A stretch of DNA of 64,000 nt. It comes from Manduca sexta. Lineage: Eukaryota > Arthropoda > Insecta > Lepidoptera > Sphingidae. Below are positions 1-17,402 of this stretch, piece after piece. Under the pieces are notes generated by a model. The model saw only the letters and a program-made list of their open reading frames with translations, ran no database searches and had not been told where the DNA came from. The position numbers and the translations under genes are program-made. The stretch is from the NCBI RefSeq assembly GCF_014839805.1, contig NC_051129.1, positions 4,840,920 to 4,904,919 on the forward strand, in the 5' to 3' direction. Each line of letters starts with the position of its first letter. The first letter of the stretch is position 1.

Positions 1-1923
1 CTATGTATGCGAAGAAAGTAGTATGTACAGGTAAATGCACCTATATGTACTTTTGAAATAATATACCATTGTAGTATATAAGATTCAGTATTAAGTATGT
101 CATCAAGTATGTATCAAAAGCCAGGCGATGTGCCAGTGATCGCTCTGTTTCGGACCATCTTCATATCATCGCGAAGGTATTTTTTTTTACTCTGTTGCGA
201 AAACCAAACCTACAACCCCTTATTTTTCACTCGTCTCGTTGCAGTACAGTTAGGGATGTTAGTATCGAGTGACGACACGTCATAGAAACTAGAATTATTG
301 TAAACATAGTTTCAAATAGTTTTGAGTATTGTCCAGAGTATTAAAACAAGTGTAAAATTCATCGTACAGCTGTTCATTCAATGTTTTTTCATTTGTTGGA
401 TATGTAAACTTCACGCACTTGTACGCATGGCCTTGATTTTATCACGTCGTATGAAAATAGATTCTCAGCTCTTACTTATGATACCGGGCGCGGATTCAGT
501 GGGAGCGCAACAGGGGCATTTTCAAATCTACTTTGCCATCAAATAGCAACCCAAGAAACCCGTAAACCACCCACCGGGCTTTATCGATGTCCCCACTATA
601 GCGTTATATCCATATATTCGTGGAAAAATACACTTATTCCTTCAGCTTTGCGAAGGTTATGACATATTGCTATACCAATGAAGCAATTCTCAAAAAAAGC
701 AAAAATACTACAATTTTATTTATGTTTTCAGATATCGATTTAGGCGGAATTTTAGATTTAATTAAGTTGAACGCTAGATACAATAAGAAGCTTATAAAGT
801 CGGAATTTAAAGTGATGCCGTTGGATTTCACTGAAACTACTTGGAGTTCTCAGTTGACTAATGTCATTAGAGATGTGGATATCATTATTTGTGCTGATGG
901 TGCGTATTTATTTTTACTTCTATGTATCATGCAACAATTTTATGATCTTTTAAAACTCTTACCAGTCATAGAATAATATAGGTTCTTATGTAGTTCTAGA
1001 TGACGCAAATTTATACAGCAGATATCAGAAATTATAAGGGATGTTCCGGTTTTAAATTAACCAAATTGAAATTAAGTGTCACTATAGATATATTTTTATG
1101 TGGCAGATCTTTTTTCAGTGGGGGGTCGGACCCATGCCTTCTCTTATCACAGCCCACCCGTCTCTCGCTGCCCACGAAATCGTTGCGCGATGGATACATT
1201 TTGTTCATTTTATTATTTTTGTAGTACTACTGTGTGTTAACAATGCAAACTTTATATTCAACTTCCTCCAACTGATTCCGTTTCAAGATCATAGGAAACG
1301 TGCATAGCATCTGTCCATATTATTCTATCCATTAATATGTCACATCAAAGAGGACGTTAATATTTATTGGCGTCTACATTCTGCGTTTTAGCTAACGTAT
1401 GTTTAATCATTTGCAAATTATCTATAATTGCATTTATAATACATAAGAAAGCAATAGCAGTGATGGTTCCATAAACCATACCTTTAGGATTAATTCTATA
1501 GACTTAAATAGGTACTTAAAAATTGAATCTATGCCACCAGATGTAACCGAATTTTTATATAACGCGTTATATTTTTATGATAATGCACTGCTAATTTATA
1601 TAATATTTTTTCTCATTTCAGTGATCTACGATGACGATGTAACGGCCGCTTTTGTGTCGACGATACAAAAAATATTAAATACAAAACCTCCGAAAACCTT
1701 ATACATAGTTTTAGAGAAGCGATACGTATTTACAATAGAGCACTTGGACGCCGTGGCGCCTTGTTACGAGACATTCCTCTCATTATTGGACAAAGTGAAG
1801 ACAGAAAATGTTCATTCCACGTGGACAGTCGAACTGTTACCACTCGATTTCCCAAAGTACTTCACTTATGATCGAGTAAAAGACTTAGTTTTATGGAAAA
1901 TATCATCTAAGCCAACATCTTAG
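1..1923 (+). CDS. METTL22: METTL22-like protein methyltransferase, last three exons (5' partial)
   Basis: Exons: 1-30 (cut by the window edge), 732-899 and 1622-1923, with stop TAG at 1921-1923. Phases close: the first exon ends ...VVCTD split as G|AT, the second ends in codon GAT plus G, and the third begins TG to make V. The joined C-terminal part contains DIIICADVIYDDDVT, matching the post-II Asp-x-x-Tyr motif (DVIY) of METTL22-type class I (seven-beta-strand) methyltransferases, then an LEKRYVFTIEHLDA segment and the terminal LVLWKI block that I recognise from animal METTL22. The SAM-binding Gly-rich motif lies upstream of the window. METTL22 is known to methylate lysine of Kin17 in human cells; the same role here is inference. 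An AATAAA at 1935-1940, 12 bases after the stop, is the likely poly(A) signal. Introns 31-731 and 900-1621 contain no other supportable exon. A GC-rich patch at about 1115-1200 may be an old repeat. Confidence 0.85.
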
Positions 1924-2175
1924 ACAACTGTGATAATAAAATTTATTTAATAACAATATCTTTCATTAAAAACAACATTAGTCGCAGCATATTTATTTCA
2001 ATTTATCAAAGTAACATTATGAAATCGGACGGATTTTAATAAATAAACGCTAGACAAAACGCAAGCTCGTAATTGCAACATATAGCACAATAGATTAAAT
2101 ATAAAATTATTTTGAATAAATAACGTTTCATGCTAACACCATAGACATTTTAGTCACTCTTCTCTATACCTACAA

Positions 2176-3721
2176 CTATTTTTGCGTCGGCCAAAATTCA
2201 TTATACTTGGTTAGAAAAGTTTTCCTCAGTTCAGAATTTCGCGCCTGTTGGTCTTTCTCTTTGCTGAGCGTTTCAACACTTTGGCCGACACAGAGGTCGC
2301 CAGTAAAATGGATTATCACCACTTGAGTGTTAAATGTTACATTTTTGTCTGGACTTTGCTTGACGTAATGATTTCGAGGATCATAATCCATTTGAAATGG
2401 AAGGGTTAAATCTTCAGCTGGAATAGATTTTTACAGTAATATTAATCATTTACTGAGAGGGATTATCCCTAGTAGAGGAGGCCCGTGCACAGCAGTGGGA
2501 CAGTATGTAATGCAGGGCTGATGATGATGATTAATCATTTATGTACTTTAAAATGTGTTTTCTAACGTTTTAAAAGTCAGTATGATTTCAATGATAGATC
2601 TGTTACTAAAAAATGGTTTCAAACAACAGAACTATCAACATTTCTAAAACTAAATAAAAAAAGTAGTTGGAGGAGTAGAGTTGTGATAGTAGCCTACTAT
2701 CTAATACAATTCTTATTATGCCAGTAACAGGTAATTTCATGCTTACGTGTGTCATATTCCTCACTTCCTTGGACAGAATCCCCAGTACATTCAGGACCGC
2801 ATCTGCCATCTTTTAGGATCCCCCGCATTGTCGTCAATTTGCTTATAGCTTTCTCATTATTTTTAGCATTTTGTTCACACTTATGTTTGTCTATATTACG
2901 CAAGAATTTTTTCATCTGCAATCAGGCACATGCTCTATATTAATTCAAGTTCACATTCACTAAATCATGATATTTATTTATAAGTAAGAATGTTATCGAG
3001 ATTACCGTTTTCGAAATTTTCTTCGGTGGATCAGGGTATGACATCTTCGGCTCTCCTGGATTGCTGCCCACAACGTACAGGGTACTCTTTGGTATGTCAA
3101 AATCTGAATAAACAGATGTTCCCTCAACTTGTTCTTTCTGTCTCGATCCAGTAGATGACTTGCTGTTTGTTGGCACATACGACGATTTCGCAGTATTCTC
3201 CAATTGGGCTTTTTGCGTTACTGTCTTATTTTTAAAACTTTTCTTTCTTTGCACTGGAGTTTCATCGTCATTCGAAAGGCTTTCTTCGGAAGTCGACGGA
3301 AACACTTCGTTGAGACTTAGAACTTCTACATTACACTCTTCAAGATTGTACGGGTTGTCTATTTCGGCCAGTTGGCATAACTGGTCGGTTGAGTGTATGC
3401 TGATAAACGACTTTTGGTTTGAACAAAGAGCCCCTTCTTCGCCCGAAGCAGAAGGCTTTTTCGATACTGTCACTAGAAATATTATAAAGTTTAAATTACT
3501 TATAAGACGAACGAATACTGTAATTATTTAAATACGTACCAGCGTAAGTACAGCTTTCAGTTGCATTACAATTTATTTCTCCTACAATCAAACGAAACTG
3601 TCAATGTGTGTCGACATCATTACAAAAGAATCTAATAATTTCAAATACCTTCGTCTTCATTTCTGTTGATTTGCGAGTCTGCTCTGTCATTCAATTTTTG
3701 TGTGTTCCTCGTGTGTGACAT
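2176..3721 (-). CDS. Unrecognised 330-residue protein, five exons, complete
   Basis: Exons in transcript order: 3721-3649, 3581-3540, 3472-3006, 2915-2747 and 2417-2176 (stop TAG). All four introns are GT-AG and phases 1, 1, 0, 1 close to a continuous 993-nt frame, which is the main evidence that this is a real gene. The start ATG at 3721 opens MSHTRNTQKLNDR. The N-terminal two thirds is Ser/Thr/Lys/Glu-rich and looks disordered. The fourth exon is basic and Cys-containing (KHKCEQN...GRCGPECTGD). The last exon has a more ordered hydrophobic stretch (NTQVVIIHFTGDLCVG) and ends KYNEFWPTQK. There is no signal peptide or membrane segment. It is tail to tail with METTL22, 252 bp between stops. A TTTATT at 1992-1997 (AATAAA on this strand) could be its poly(A) signal, which would make the two transcripts overlap. 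I do not recognise the family. Confidence 0.75.
2450..2535. mobile_element. Non-LTR retrotransposon 3' tail fragment
   Basis: Within intron 4 of the unrecognised gene. The text CCCAGTAG/GAGGCCC...CACAGCAGTGGGACAGT followed by GGGCTGATGATGATGA is the pattern I know from 3' ends of lepidopteran CR1/RTE-like elements (a 'cagcagtgggac' core then GATGAT repeats). Only the tail is present, in plus orientation. Related tails occur at about 22,850 and 60,230. Confidence 0.55.
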
Positions 3722-5594
3722 ATTTTAACAACGAATTTCAGTTTATTACCTTTGTCAAATGACTTTCCATTTTTATCTTTGCGTGGTCACCCTTGACAAT
3801 TCGAATTTTATTATTTTTTCAAAGCTTTAGTAAACTTTGTCAGGTCTAACCTTTTTGTGAAGAAACTGTATAGATACCTTAGGTAGAAAACGAATGCACC
3901 GAATTAAGAATTATTGGCATAATATGTGCACTTTTTGCATGTCTGCATTGCGTTTATTGCCGATTTTACTAACAGATTCCAAACGTTATCTGCAAATTTA
4001 CCACAAAAATGGACTAATCGGAATAAAATTTGTTTGACCTGCTTACATATGACATTTTTCATTGGTGTAGTCTCCAGATAGATCTGAAGATAGCAATTGG
4101 GATCGATTATTTAAAATGACCGTTAGAAAACACACGTGCGGATTTTTAAGCATCTGATATAATAAAATACAAATGTTGGAAAATAGATGTTATATTTCAT
4201 TTCATAAGTACAATTTACTGGAAATTACTCAAAATGGAACAATTAAAAATATAACAAATTATTATTAGCACTGCAAAATCGTGGTTTTAACGTTAACATA
4301 AAACTAATTAGACAAAAACCGAATGGTATAAATACACATACCATTGTTACAGTATAGAGTAACAGTCTAGTTTATGGGCTTACGTTGCAAAAGAGTATTT
4401 GTTTGTGATTACGACAAAAACCCTACACGTTGAAGCAATTTGAATCGTACTAAAACAGTAAATTGAAGACATTTTGTTAAGGCAATAACAACACCCTGCA
4501 GTCTTTATAAAGATTCCAATGAATTTATCAACACATTCATACTTCATGATACACTCAGAATATACTGAAATTGATTTATCTAATTAAATAATTAAACTAG
4601 ACGTACTTTGATAGTAACACGGCATGAACTTTGCAGGTGCTAACTAAAATATGAGATAATTGCACATTCAAAAAGTCCCGAGACTTTCGCATTGCACGTC
4701 ATTATATAATATCATATGATAGATAGCACATTAGGGTCGATCCGTGCATCAAATCTAAATTATTTTACTAACCTATTCACGAATTAAAACATTGTATAAA
4801 AAATCGATAACGTCGACTAAATTTGTTCTCAGAAGCAACGCTAATCACCTCTACGGATAATGCGTACGGTTACAATAATCACTGGTACAAAATAGTGTGT
4901 ACAGTATAAAAATATATCATCAATACTATTGCTATTTGTTGGTGCGATGATACTCGAACTGACGCGGTTGTATCATAGATCATTAAACTACGTGTAATAT
5001 TGCTAAAAGTCGCATTGAAAAATCACAGTAAAAGAGAATCGAGGCAGTAAACACATTCATTAAAATGTGAAAAAAAAAAAAAAAAAAAACGTAGCCGAGA
5101 TCTAATGTCAGAATAATAGGCAAAATAAAATACATTATAATTTAGTAACTTAACTATTGTCATCCATTTAATGGACATCCATACACTTACAACTAAACGT
5201 TAGGGCAGAGAACGAAGTTACCTAACCGCGGGACACACAACTCACATTACACACGACAATGGTTTGATATGGCGCCGATGTTAGAACTAGGCACGATACA
5301 TGCAAAATACTTTAAACATTTTTGGATATTATCACGCGTATTCCAATTCATTAAATTCTGATTTTCATTTCATCTTTACTGTGACCATGAATACATTATA
5401 CAACCGCTTGAGGTTGACTATAAAAACAAAAATTCATATGCGAAGTAGAAGAAACATTTAAAAACTCAACATATATTCTACTGAATAGCCGCGACCTACC
5501 CAGAAATGTGACGATAAATAACATCCTGGTTGTACTTTAGAGCCTCGAAATGGGGGACGAGTCAACAATTGTTTAGACACTAAGAAAATATTCG
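3722..5594. other. Intergenic stretch, no gene seen
   Basis: Between the start of the unrecognised gene and the stop of Su(z)12. It should hold the promoter of the former (minus strand, just above 3721) and the 3' UTR of Su(z)12. It is AT-rich, with no convincing ORF or splice-compatible exon on either strand. The only simple feature is a run of about 20 A at 5070-5089. Confidence 0.6.
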
Positions 5595-11143
<5,549 letters not shown>

Positions 11144-11736
11144 TTTTTGAGTTTTTTTTATCTAAGTTACCTACTAATGAAACCGCCAAGTTCATCAGTT
11201 CGTTGACATGACAGCGTCAGGTTATGGGGATACCATGGAAAGGCAATGGTCAATGGCATCTAAGTTTTATAAAAAAATGGGGACACACAATTATTTAGTT
11301 CACTCACCTGTTATTAGAATTTTAGAGTGTATTCAAAGTATGTATGTACCTAATACTAAATAAAACGTAGCATATTATAACACAATCTAGTATACGTTTA
11401 TAAAGTTGTAGGATAATAATTTTAATAAAAACTGTAACATTAGAATCAAATATATGTAAAGAATATACGATTTATATAAGAAGAGTTACTAAAATAATTC
11501 CTTCTAGGATTATGATTAATAAATTTTAATTTATTTGTATGCGTAATCGCAAAACTTTTATATCAGCTAAATAATAATATTGATTTCATAACAGGGTTTC
11601 AGAACGAAACATTAAACAGCACATGAGATGACATTTATAAATTTATTTTCATTGAAATTTATTTATATTCGCATTCCGCATAAACGCGATGCAAACTGTT
11701 ATTTTAAAAAATGTTTTATAAGTATAATAATAAAAA
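11144..11736. promoter_or_regulatory. Shared head-to-head promoter region of Su(z)12 and the JmjC gene
   Basis: 593 bases separate the two start codons, which point away from each other. Both 5' UTRs and both core promoters must lie here unless there are distant non-coding first exons. There is no TATA box I would trust, and the sequence is AT-rich with no ORF of note. The bidirectional role is inferred from geometry only. Confidence 0.55.
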
Positions 11737-13598
11737 ATGCAAAAGCTCACTAATGAGCGTAAAAATACATTTAAAAAATTGCGTGCCATACAAAAAAATG
11801 CCATTAAGAGTGGTGTCAATTGGTCTTTACTGAAGCAATACAATTTGATTTGCAGTTTTAATCGTGAAACAAATATAAAAGGATCAAATAAAAGTCTGAT
11901 ATTAAGTATTATTATTGCCTTTATATTGTTAGTAATAAGCGTGATAGTGTCAAATGTATTTTTAAGTGTAAGATGTATATTACCAAATAACTTCCTAGTG
12001 TGGAGGCGACGCGGCCTGTCGCCGATTGTGTTTATTGCCAGAACGTCACAAGACCTGTTATATTGTGGGACGTTACGCGTCGGAATTTTGCAGTAAGTAG
12101 GAGAAAAACATGTAATGCATTTCAGTTATTTTGTTTTTTTTATTTAAATATTTTTTTTCCTGTTTTCAGAACTATTCATACTCATCAAAACCAATAATAG
12201 TTAAAAATGCAATAAAACACTGGAGAGCTACCAAAGAGTTTAGTTTTAATATGTTCAGAAAGCTGTATGAGGGTACAGCCGGCAGCTATGAAAGCCTCGA
12301 AGATGGATGTCAATTTCTTAACTTTAAGTCAGACCTATTTAGTCTGCAAGAAGTTTTCAATATGCCTGAGGCTAGAGCCAGGAATGCTCCCGGACAAGAG
12401 CCCTGGTATGTGGGATGGTAAGTTAATTTATGTTGGCCTTTATCCTTATAAATCTTAAAATAATAATTATTATGTATTTATCGCTCCAACACACCCACAC
12501 TCTCCCGTCCCAACTATACTATTGACATTCCAGGGGCAATTGTCATCCAGATATTTTATCCAAAGTAAGACAATATTATGATGTACCTGAATTTTTGCCA
12601 GAGGATGCGGAGTATCCAGCAACTGAGAATATATTTTTTGGATATGAAATTGGAGCTGTTATGCATGTATGTAATAGTTATTAATAGAAAGTTAATAGAT
12701 AAAAAAAAAATTGCTGCTTCTTTTCTTATAAAAATAAAGATGCTATGTGCTCTGTGATAATAACAAAATATGCATAACTGTTTTAGGGCAAGCAATCAAT
12801 GGAATATATATATTTATTATAACAGATCATGCTGACATAATATAAATCTGTAAAATATTTTATAATTGTGCCATCAATTCAAATATTTTTAGAATGCAAA
12901 AGATTTATTAGTATAATAACTAGACCAATGTAAAAATAAATTCAGTGTTATGATTTCCAAAAATGTGTTACAGTTGGATTACATACCAAGACTAATGTGG
13001 CAGGGCCAAGTTAGAGGGAACAAGACATGGACGATAGCCCCTGTACCAGAATGTGATCATGTCTGTAAAACAATAGAGTTCTATGTAGAACCTGGTGATG
13101 TTGGTGAGTTAGTCAAAATGTTTTTGTATGTTGTATAAATCATTCATGCTATGTGCAATGGTGGTCTTCGGGAGTGGTGAACTGGGTACCCGCCCAAGGT
13201 CTAGGGCTTACAAGGGGCCTGAAAAAAAAAAACAATGTTCAGGTAGAAAGGCCTCTCAAAGATGTGCCACCCAGGGTCATTAGCTAAGGCTACCAATGGC
13301 TGTGTGCATTTCTTGTAATAAATATATAAATGAATGCACTTAATTTTTTAATACATCTTGATGTGATTTATTTCTGTTACCAACAGTTATTGAAATTATC
13401 TTGCATTGTAAAAGACTGATACAGGTGTAAGTTGAAGGGCCATATGTTATACTACCGAGATATAAAGACAGCTCCTTATAATTAAAAAAAATAATGCTTG
13501 TTTTGGTTTCAGTTTTGCTGGATACACGCATCTGGTATCATGCCACAAGGATTCCAAAGGGTCAGTTTTCTATAACTGTGCAGTCTGAATATGGATAA
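11737..13598 (+). CDS. Type II membrane JmjC/cupin-8 domain protein, five exons, apparent frameshift in exon 1
   Basis: Exons: 11737-12092, 12170-12417, 12534-12666, 12974-13103 and 13513-13598 (stop TAA). The N-terminus MQKLTNERKN is cytosolic and basic. One membrane helix (about 53-76, SLILSIIIAFILLVISVIV) is followed by RCILPNNFLVW. The rest reads KPIIVKNAIKHW, EPWYVGWGNCHPD, then HLD (H246, D248) and IWYH (H299), a plausible HxD...H iron triad of a 2-oxoglutarate oxygenase, with GNKTWTI between them. Numbering assumes one base restored. Exon 1 is 356 nt, one short of the phase 0 that exon 2 needs. After FLVW (about 12003) the matching sequence EATRPVADCVYCQNVTRP continues in the next frame and ends in phase 0 at 12092. 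So either one base is missing in the sequence or this allele is broken. The substrate is unknown; by topology the catalytic domain would be lumenal or extracellular. Confidence 0.8.
13140..13300. repeat. Possible degenerate repeat in the last intron of the JmjC gene
   Basis: A relatively GC-rich patch (GGGTACCCGCCCAAGG, CCACCCAGGGTCATTAGC) within an AT-rich intron (13104-13512), with an A tract in the middle. Its composition suggests an old transposon remnant. I see no defined ends and no coding potential. Confidence 0.25.
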
Positions 13599-14446
13599 AT
13601 TTGACTGAAGCTATTTCCAGTACAAAATTACAGCAACATATCGACATACCAAATATTCCCAATGACCTGATATTTTATATTATATTTTTAATGCTTTTTA
13701 TACACTTATGTGCCATTTGTATGTAGTGCAACTACTAGTATTTAGCTTTAATTTAATATTTTATCAGTATTTATTGTCATGTATTGTACAACATGATATT
13801 TTATAAAGCTCTATTAAATTTTGTAATGGTTTTATTAGTAATTGTGACTATTGTCCTAACACCATTTTTAATTCAAGGAAAGTTGTTAAGTGTTGATGAA
13901 ACATAAATTAAAGCCAGGAGAAATATTCAAAACATTTTATTTGTCTAATTCTATGATCAAAAGTATTCAGTGAAGGATTGGTATGGACATTAACCGCCAA
14001 AATCACTGTCACATGATAAAATTACTAAGCACTATTAAAATGGCCATTGGTCTAATGATCCCTTCCAATCCTTCACTGAGTGACAATATTGTAAAGTTTA
14101 CATAAAGAGATCAGATTAGAAACTCTTGGGACAATAAGCTCATAATGGATGTACAATGATACATTATTAAAAAATTATCAGTTATGTACAGCTCACTGAA
14201 CCCAAATATAAAAAATGCAAACTCACAATAATAATAATAAATAATTTCACGTTGACCAGATAGATGCCAGTATTCAAATGGACAATTTTAATTGACATGG
14301 CATAGTGATATCACAAAAGAAATGGTACCATTACATTGTACCTTTTGAAATGGACACCATACACATCAGTAATTTTGTATTGCAACTACCCAATTTTTGA
14401 GGAAAGGTAGAAATAGCAATTTTATAGAGAATATTGATAAATTTAC
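13599..14446. other. Tail-to-tail spacer between the JmjC gene and UBFD1
   Basis: Holds both 3' UTRs. ATTAAA near 13,812 could serve the JmjC gene. TTTATT at 13,936-13,941 reads AATAAA on the minus strand and could serve UBFD1. Nothing else is seen. Confidence 0.5.
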
Positions 14447-16805
14447 TTAGAAGAATTGCCATACACCGAGTACTGCGTCTTTTATGGCCTCTATGTACTG
14501 AGCTGGGACCCAATATACCCAATACCTAGAAGCTTCTGTGGGGCCGAGTTGCAGACCCTGTAAAGATAATGTGTGATCTTAATCAAAATAAGCTCATCTA
14601 ATAATATTTAAATCCAACATTAACTGTATATAACTCACCATAATGTGATATTCTTCATGTCCTTTGATAGGCTCTGATGTGATGCCTGTAAAATATACAT
14701 CAGTATTATTTTTTTGTATTGGTAAGTGTTTGGTTTGATTTCCAAATCAGGACCTAGGAAGTCTGTTTCTTCTCAGGAAAGTTATTTGTGAGCTGAAATA
14801 ACTACTACTACCAGTCAGGAAATATTACATCACACTCACTTAATAGTAAATACCATACATGATGCATGACAGACTCATGCATAAAGAAATTTAACATTTT
14901 GTGACTAGATTCTAGTATATATTTTATTAACACATTGACTGTACCACTAAAAATGGAACTATTCACTAGTGCAACGCAGCACGCTTAGAATGTGCTGTCT
15001 CAGACTGGCCTTTAGCTGCATCACCCTGAGTGAAACAGCCTTAGGTACACACTAATCATGTGCTGATTGCATGCATGTTGGACCCAAAAGACAACTGTTA
15101 CATGAGCCACAGTGAATATCTTAAATTTGTGACTTACACAATACCTTCTATGTTATTATCTCATGCATTTTCTATTGCATTTATATCACTCACTTTTGAT
15201 AGAAGTCATGGCAAGCTTTTCAGTGCGCTCTTTAGTTCCAAGCCAAAGCTGATCCTGCTCTGGTTTGAATGTGAGCCGTACTTTCCCCCCATGTTTATTT
15301 AACATTCCACTTAAGGGTACAGGTGGCAGTGGTTCCTAAAATAAAAGTATAAAAAAATTACAGTATGCCATAAAAACCATAGCTATAAATTATAAAATAA
15401 TATGTTTAAATACAAGTTAACCCATGTGGGTTCGTTTGACCGAACTGGAATGGGTTAATGTCAATAAAATAAGCTTCTTGTGACATTACCATGTATTGAG
15501 CAATATTTAAAAAACAAACAAATATTGTGCAATAGATGCATCACTGCAATTAATTCCAGAAGTCCAATTTAACAACAGCTATTTTTAGTTTGCCAAAACC
15601 TAAGCACCATGTGGTCATATATTATGAAATTAAAGTAAATTTACCAAAACATTTGTGACAAGTCATATGTAGAATATTCATATACGTCACTCACTGGTAG
15701 GATGCCAAAAAGTTATTTAGTCATCACAACACAGGATGTATTTGGCAAGACAACATTTTTGAAACATATAAAGGAATTATTTTCTTTTATTCGGATACTT
15801 TCAATGGCCAGCAATGTTATGAAAATATAAAATATGTGGCAATTGATAAATTATAATTTTTTAAAGTAAATTAATTAATAGAATCTAATAAGAAAACAAA
15901 CTTCTTCATTACTGAAACACTTTAGCAGATAAATGGTATCATTGCTAAGGTACTTGTTCAAATTTATGGAGCAGATATTGTAATGAAGGAAAATATTCAG
16001 CCAGCATAGTCAACATTTAAAATATAATGAAAATCACATAGATTGCATAACATACCTTAACACCTTTGATGCCAGGCATAACATCAGGTGGGATGCCCTT
16101 ATCTAATACTTTCCTGTGGATTTTCTGCATGCATAAAGGTTCTTTGCTTGACTGGCTACTGGCTTTTTCTTCTAAGATTTCCTAAAGAACATAATGCAGA
16201 AATTTTATGTTATATCACATGACTCATCTTTAAAGTGAATATTGCTTGGAACATACCTTGGGAGCACTCTTAACAGCTAAAATGTCATCCATTTTAGATC
16301 CAACAAGCATAACCTTCCCGCCTTTAACTACGCCGGCTTTCCTGAGAGTCATGTCGTCACGAGCCATGCCTTTTATGATCAGTTTCTGCGCTGATTGTGG
16401 AACACCACATATTCTTTCCAAGTGCGCTTTCAGTTCTAGCACAGACGCGTCGTATGCAAACGTTATGTCATGTTTCGCTTTATTAAACACTACTGTAAAT
16501 TCAACCTGTTCTGGTATTTCACAAATTTCAGTGTCTTCTGTGGATTCCGACGTGCACGGCGCGCTCTCCACTGGTGCTTCTATATGCGACTTTTCGCCAT
16601 CCACACTCGGTTTCTCCGCTGCCTTTGATGTGCCATTAGCTAGGGAATTTGGATCTTGATTCTCTGTCGAATCTCCTTTTTCAGATGCTAATAAACAAAC
16701 CAAAACGTGAGTTAGCAAAATTTCTAGAACAAAAGGCCCTTCTGTGCTTTGTAAAACAGACTATTTTGAAAAAGACACTGTTGAGTTCTTACCTATATAT
16801 TCCAT
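14447..16805 (-). CDS. UBFD1: UBFD1, ubiquitin-like family domain protein, complete, six exons
   Basis: Exons: 16805-16793, 16687-16257, 16181-16056, 15335-15194, 14685-14639 and 14557-14447 (stop TAA). The total is 870 nt, 289 residues (human UBFD1 is 309), and phases close. The first coding exon is only 13 nt (MEYI plus one base). Residues 1-65 are acidic and disordered. A ubiquitin-like domain lies at about 66-134 (VEFTVVFNKAKHDITFAYDA...GVPQSAQKLIIKG...GGKVMLVGS), followed by DDILAV. The conserved C-terminal half reads EPLCMQKIHRKVLDKG, PPVPLSGMLNKHGGKVRLTF, DQLWLGTKERTEKL and YWVYWVP...VLGVWQFF. UBFD1 is conserved in animals and was linked to polyubiquitin/NF-kB signalling in human cells, but the molecular role is poorly known. 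It is head to head with FBF1. Intron 3 (15336-16055) holds nothing visible. Confidence 0.93.
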
Positions 16806-17402
16806 AATTTGAAATTAATTTTGAGCTTAATTTGTGTAAATGGATAAAATTACACTTTTGTTTTGTAGTTGTTTTGAAAAAAATTATAAAATATAGCCGA
16901 CAGGCTGACGTGAAGCAACAAATTTATTCACAGATAATATAATGACCGGAGCATAGGTTATAAATTGAACCTCAAAAATAACACTTCTTTGACATATTAT
17001 TTGTAACAGCAAGAATACCATCCCAAAATATCACTTATTATAGACTACGGCTAAAAGAGGCATAAGCCACAGCTATAAATGATAATGTAAATATCCGTTT
17101 CCATCACGGTTTCCATGACCGCGGACTACGAAAACAAAAATTTTATTTAAGGAGTTGCAATCATTATTATCAAAGAGAATTATAATTATTATTCTCTTTG
17201 TTGCAAATAGTTGCAATACGCTTGTCATTGTTCTGAGTGCAATACAGTGCAACACCTTTGTTATTTTTTCGTTGAAATTAAATAAATACTTAGTGGTAAA
17301 GATTTTATTCAAATTCTTTTGTCTTAATTTCGTGTGAATTCGTAGAATGAATAAAAGATATTCAATTGTGGCTTGATTATGTGTAAATGAATTGGTGACA
17401 CA
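16806..17402. promoter_or_regulatory. Shared head-to-head promoter region of UBFD1 and FBF1
   Basis: 597 bases between divergent start codons. It must contain both 5' UTRs. It has a short inverted AAGAGAATTATAATTATTATTCTCTT-like stretch near 17,170-17,201 and repeated TTGCAA / GTGCAA motifs, but no motif I can firmly assign. Bidirectional activity is inferred from layout. Confidence 0.5.

Noticed and set aside
12131..12197. Reading through the first intron of the JmjC gene as coding
   Set aside because: The stretch is a T-rich polypyrimidine tract before a clear CAG acceptor at 12,167-12,169, and phase closes only if it is removed.
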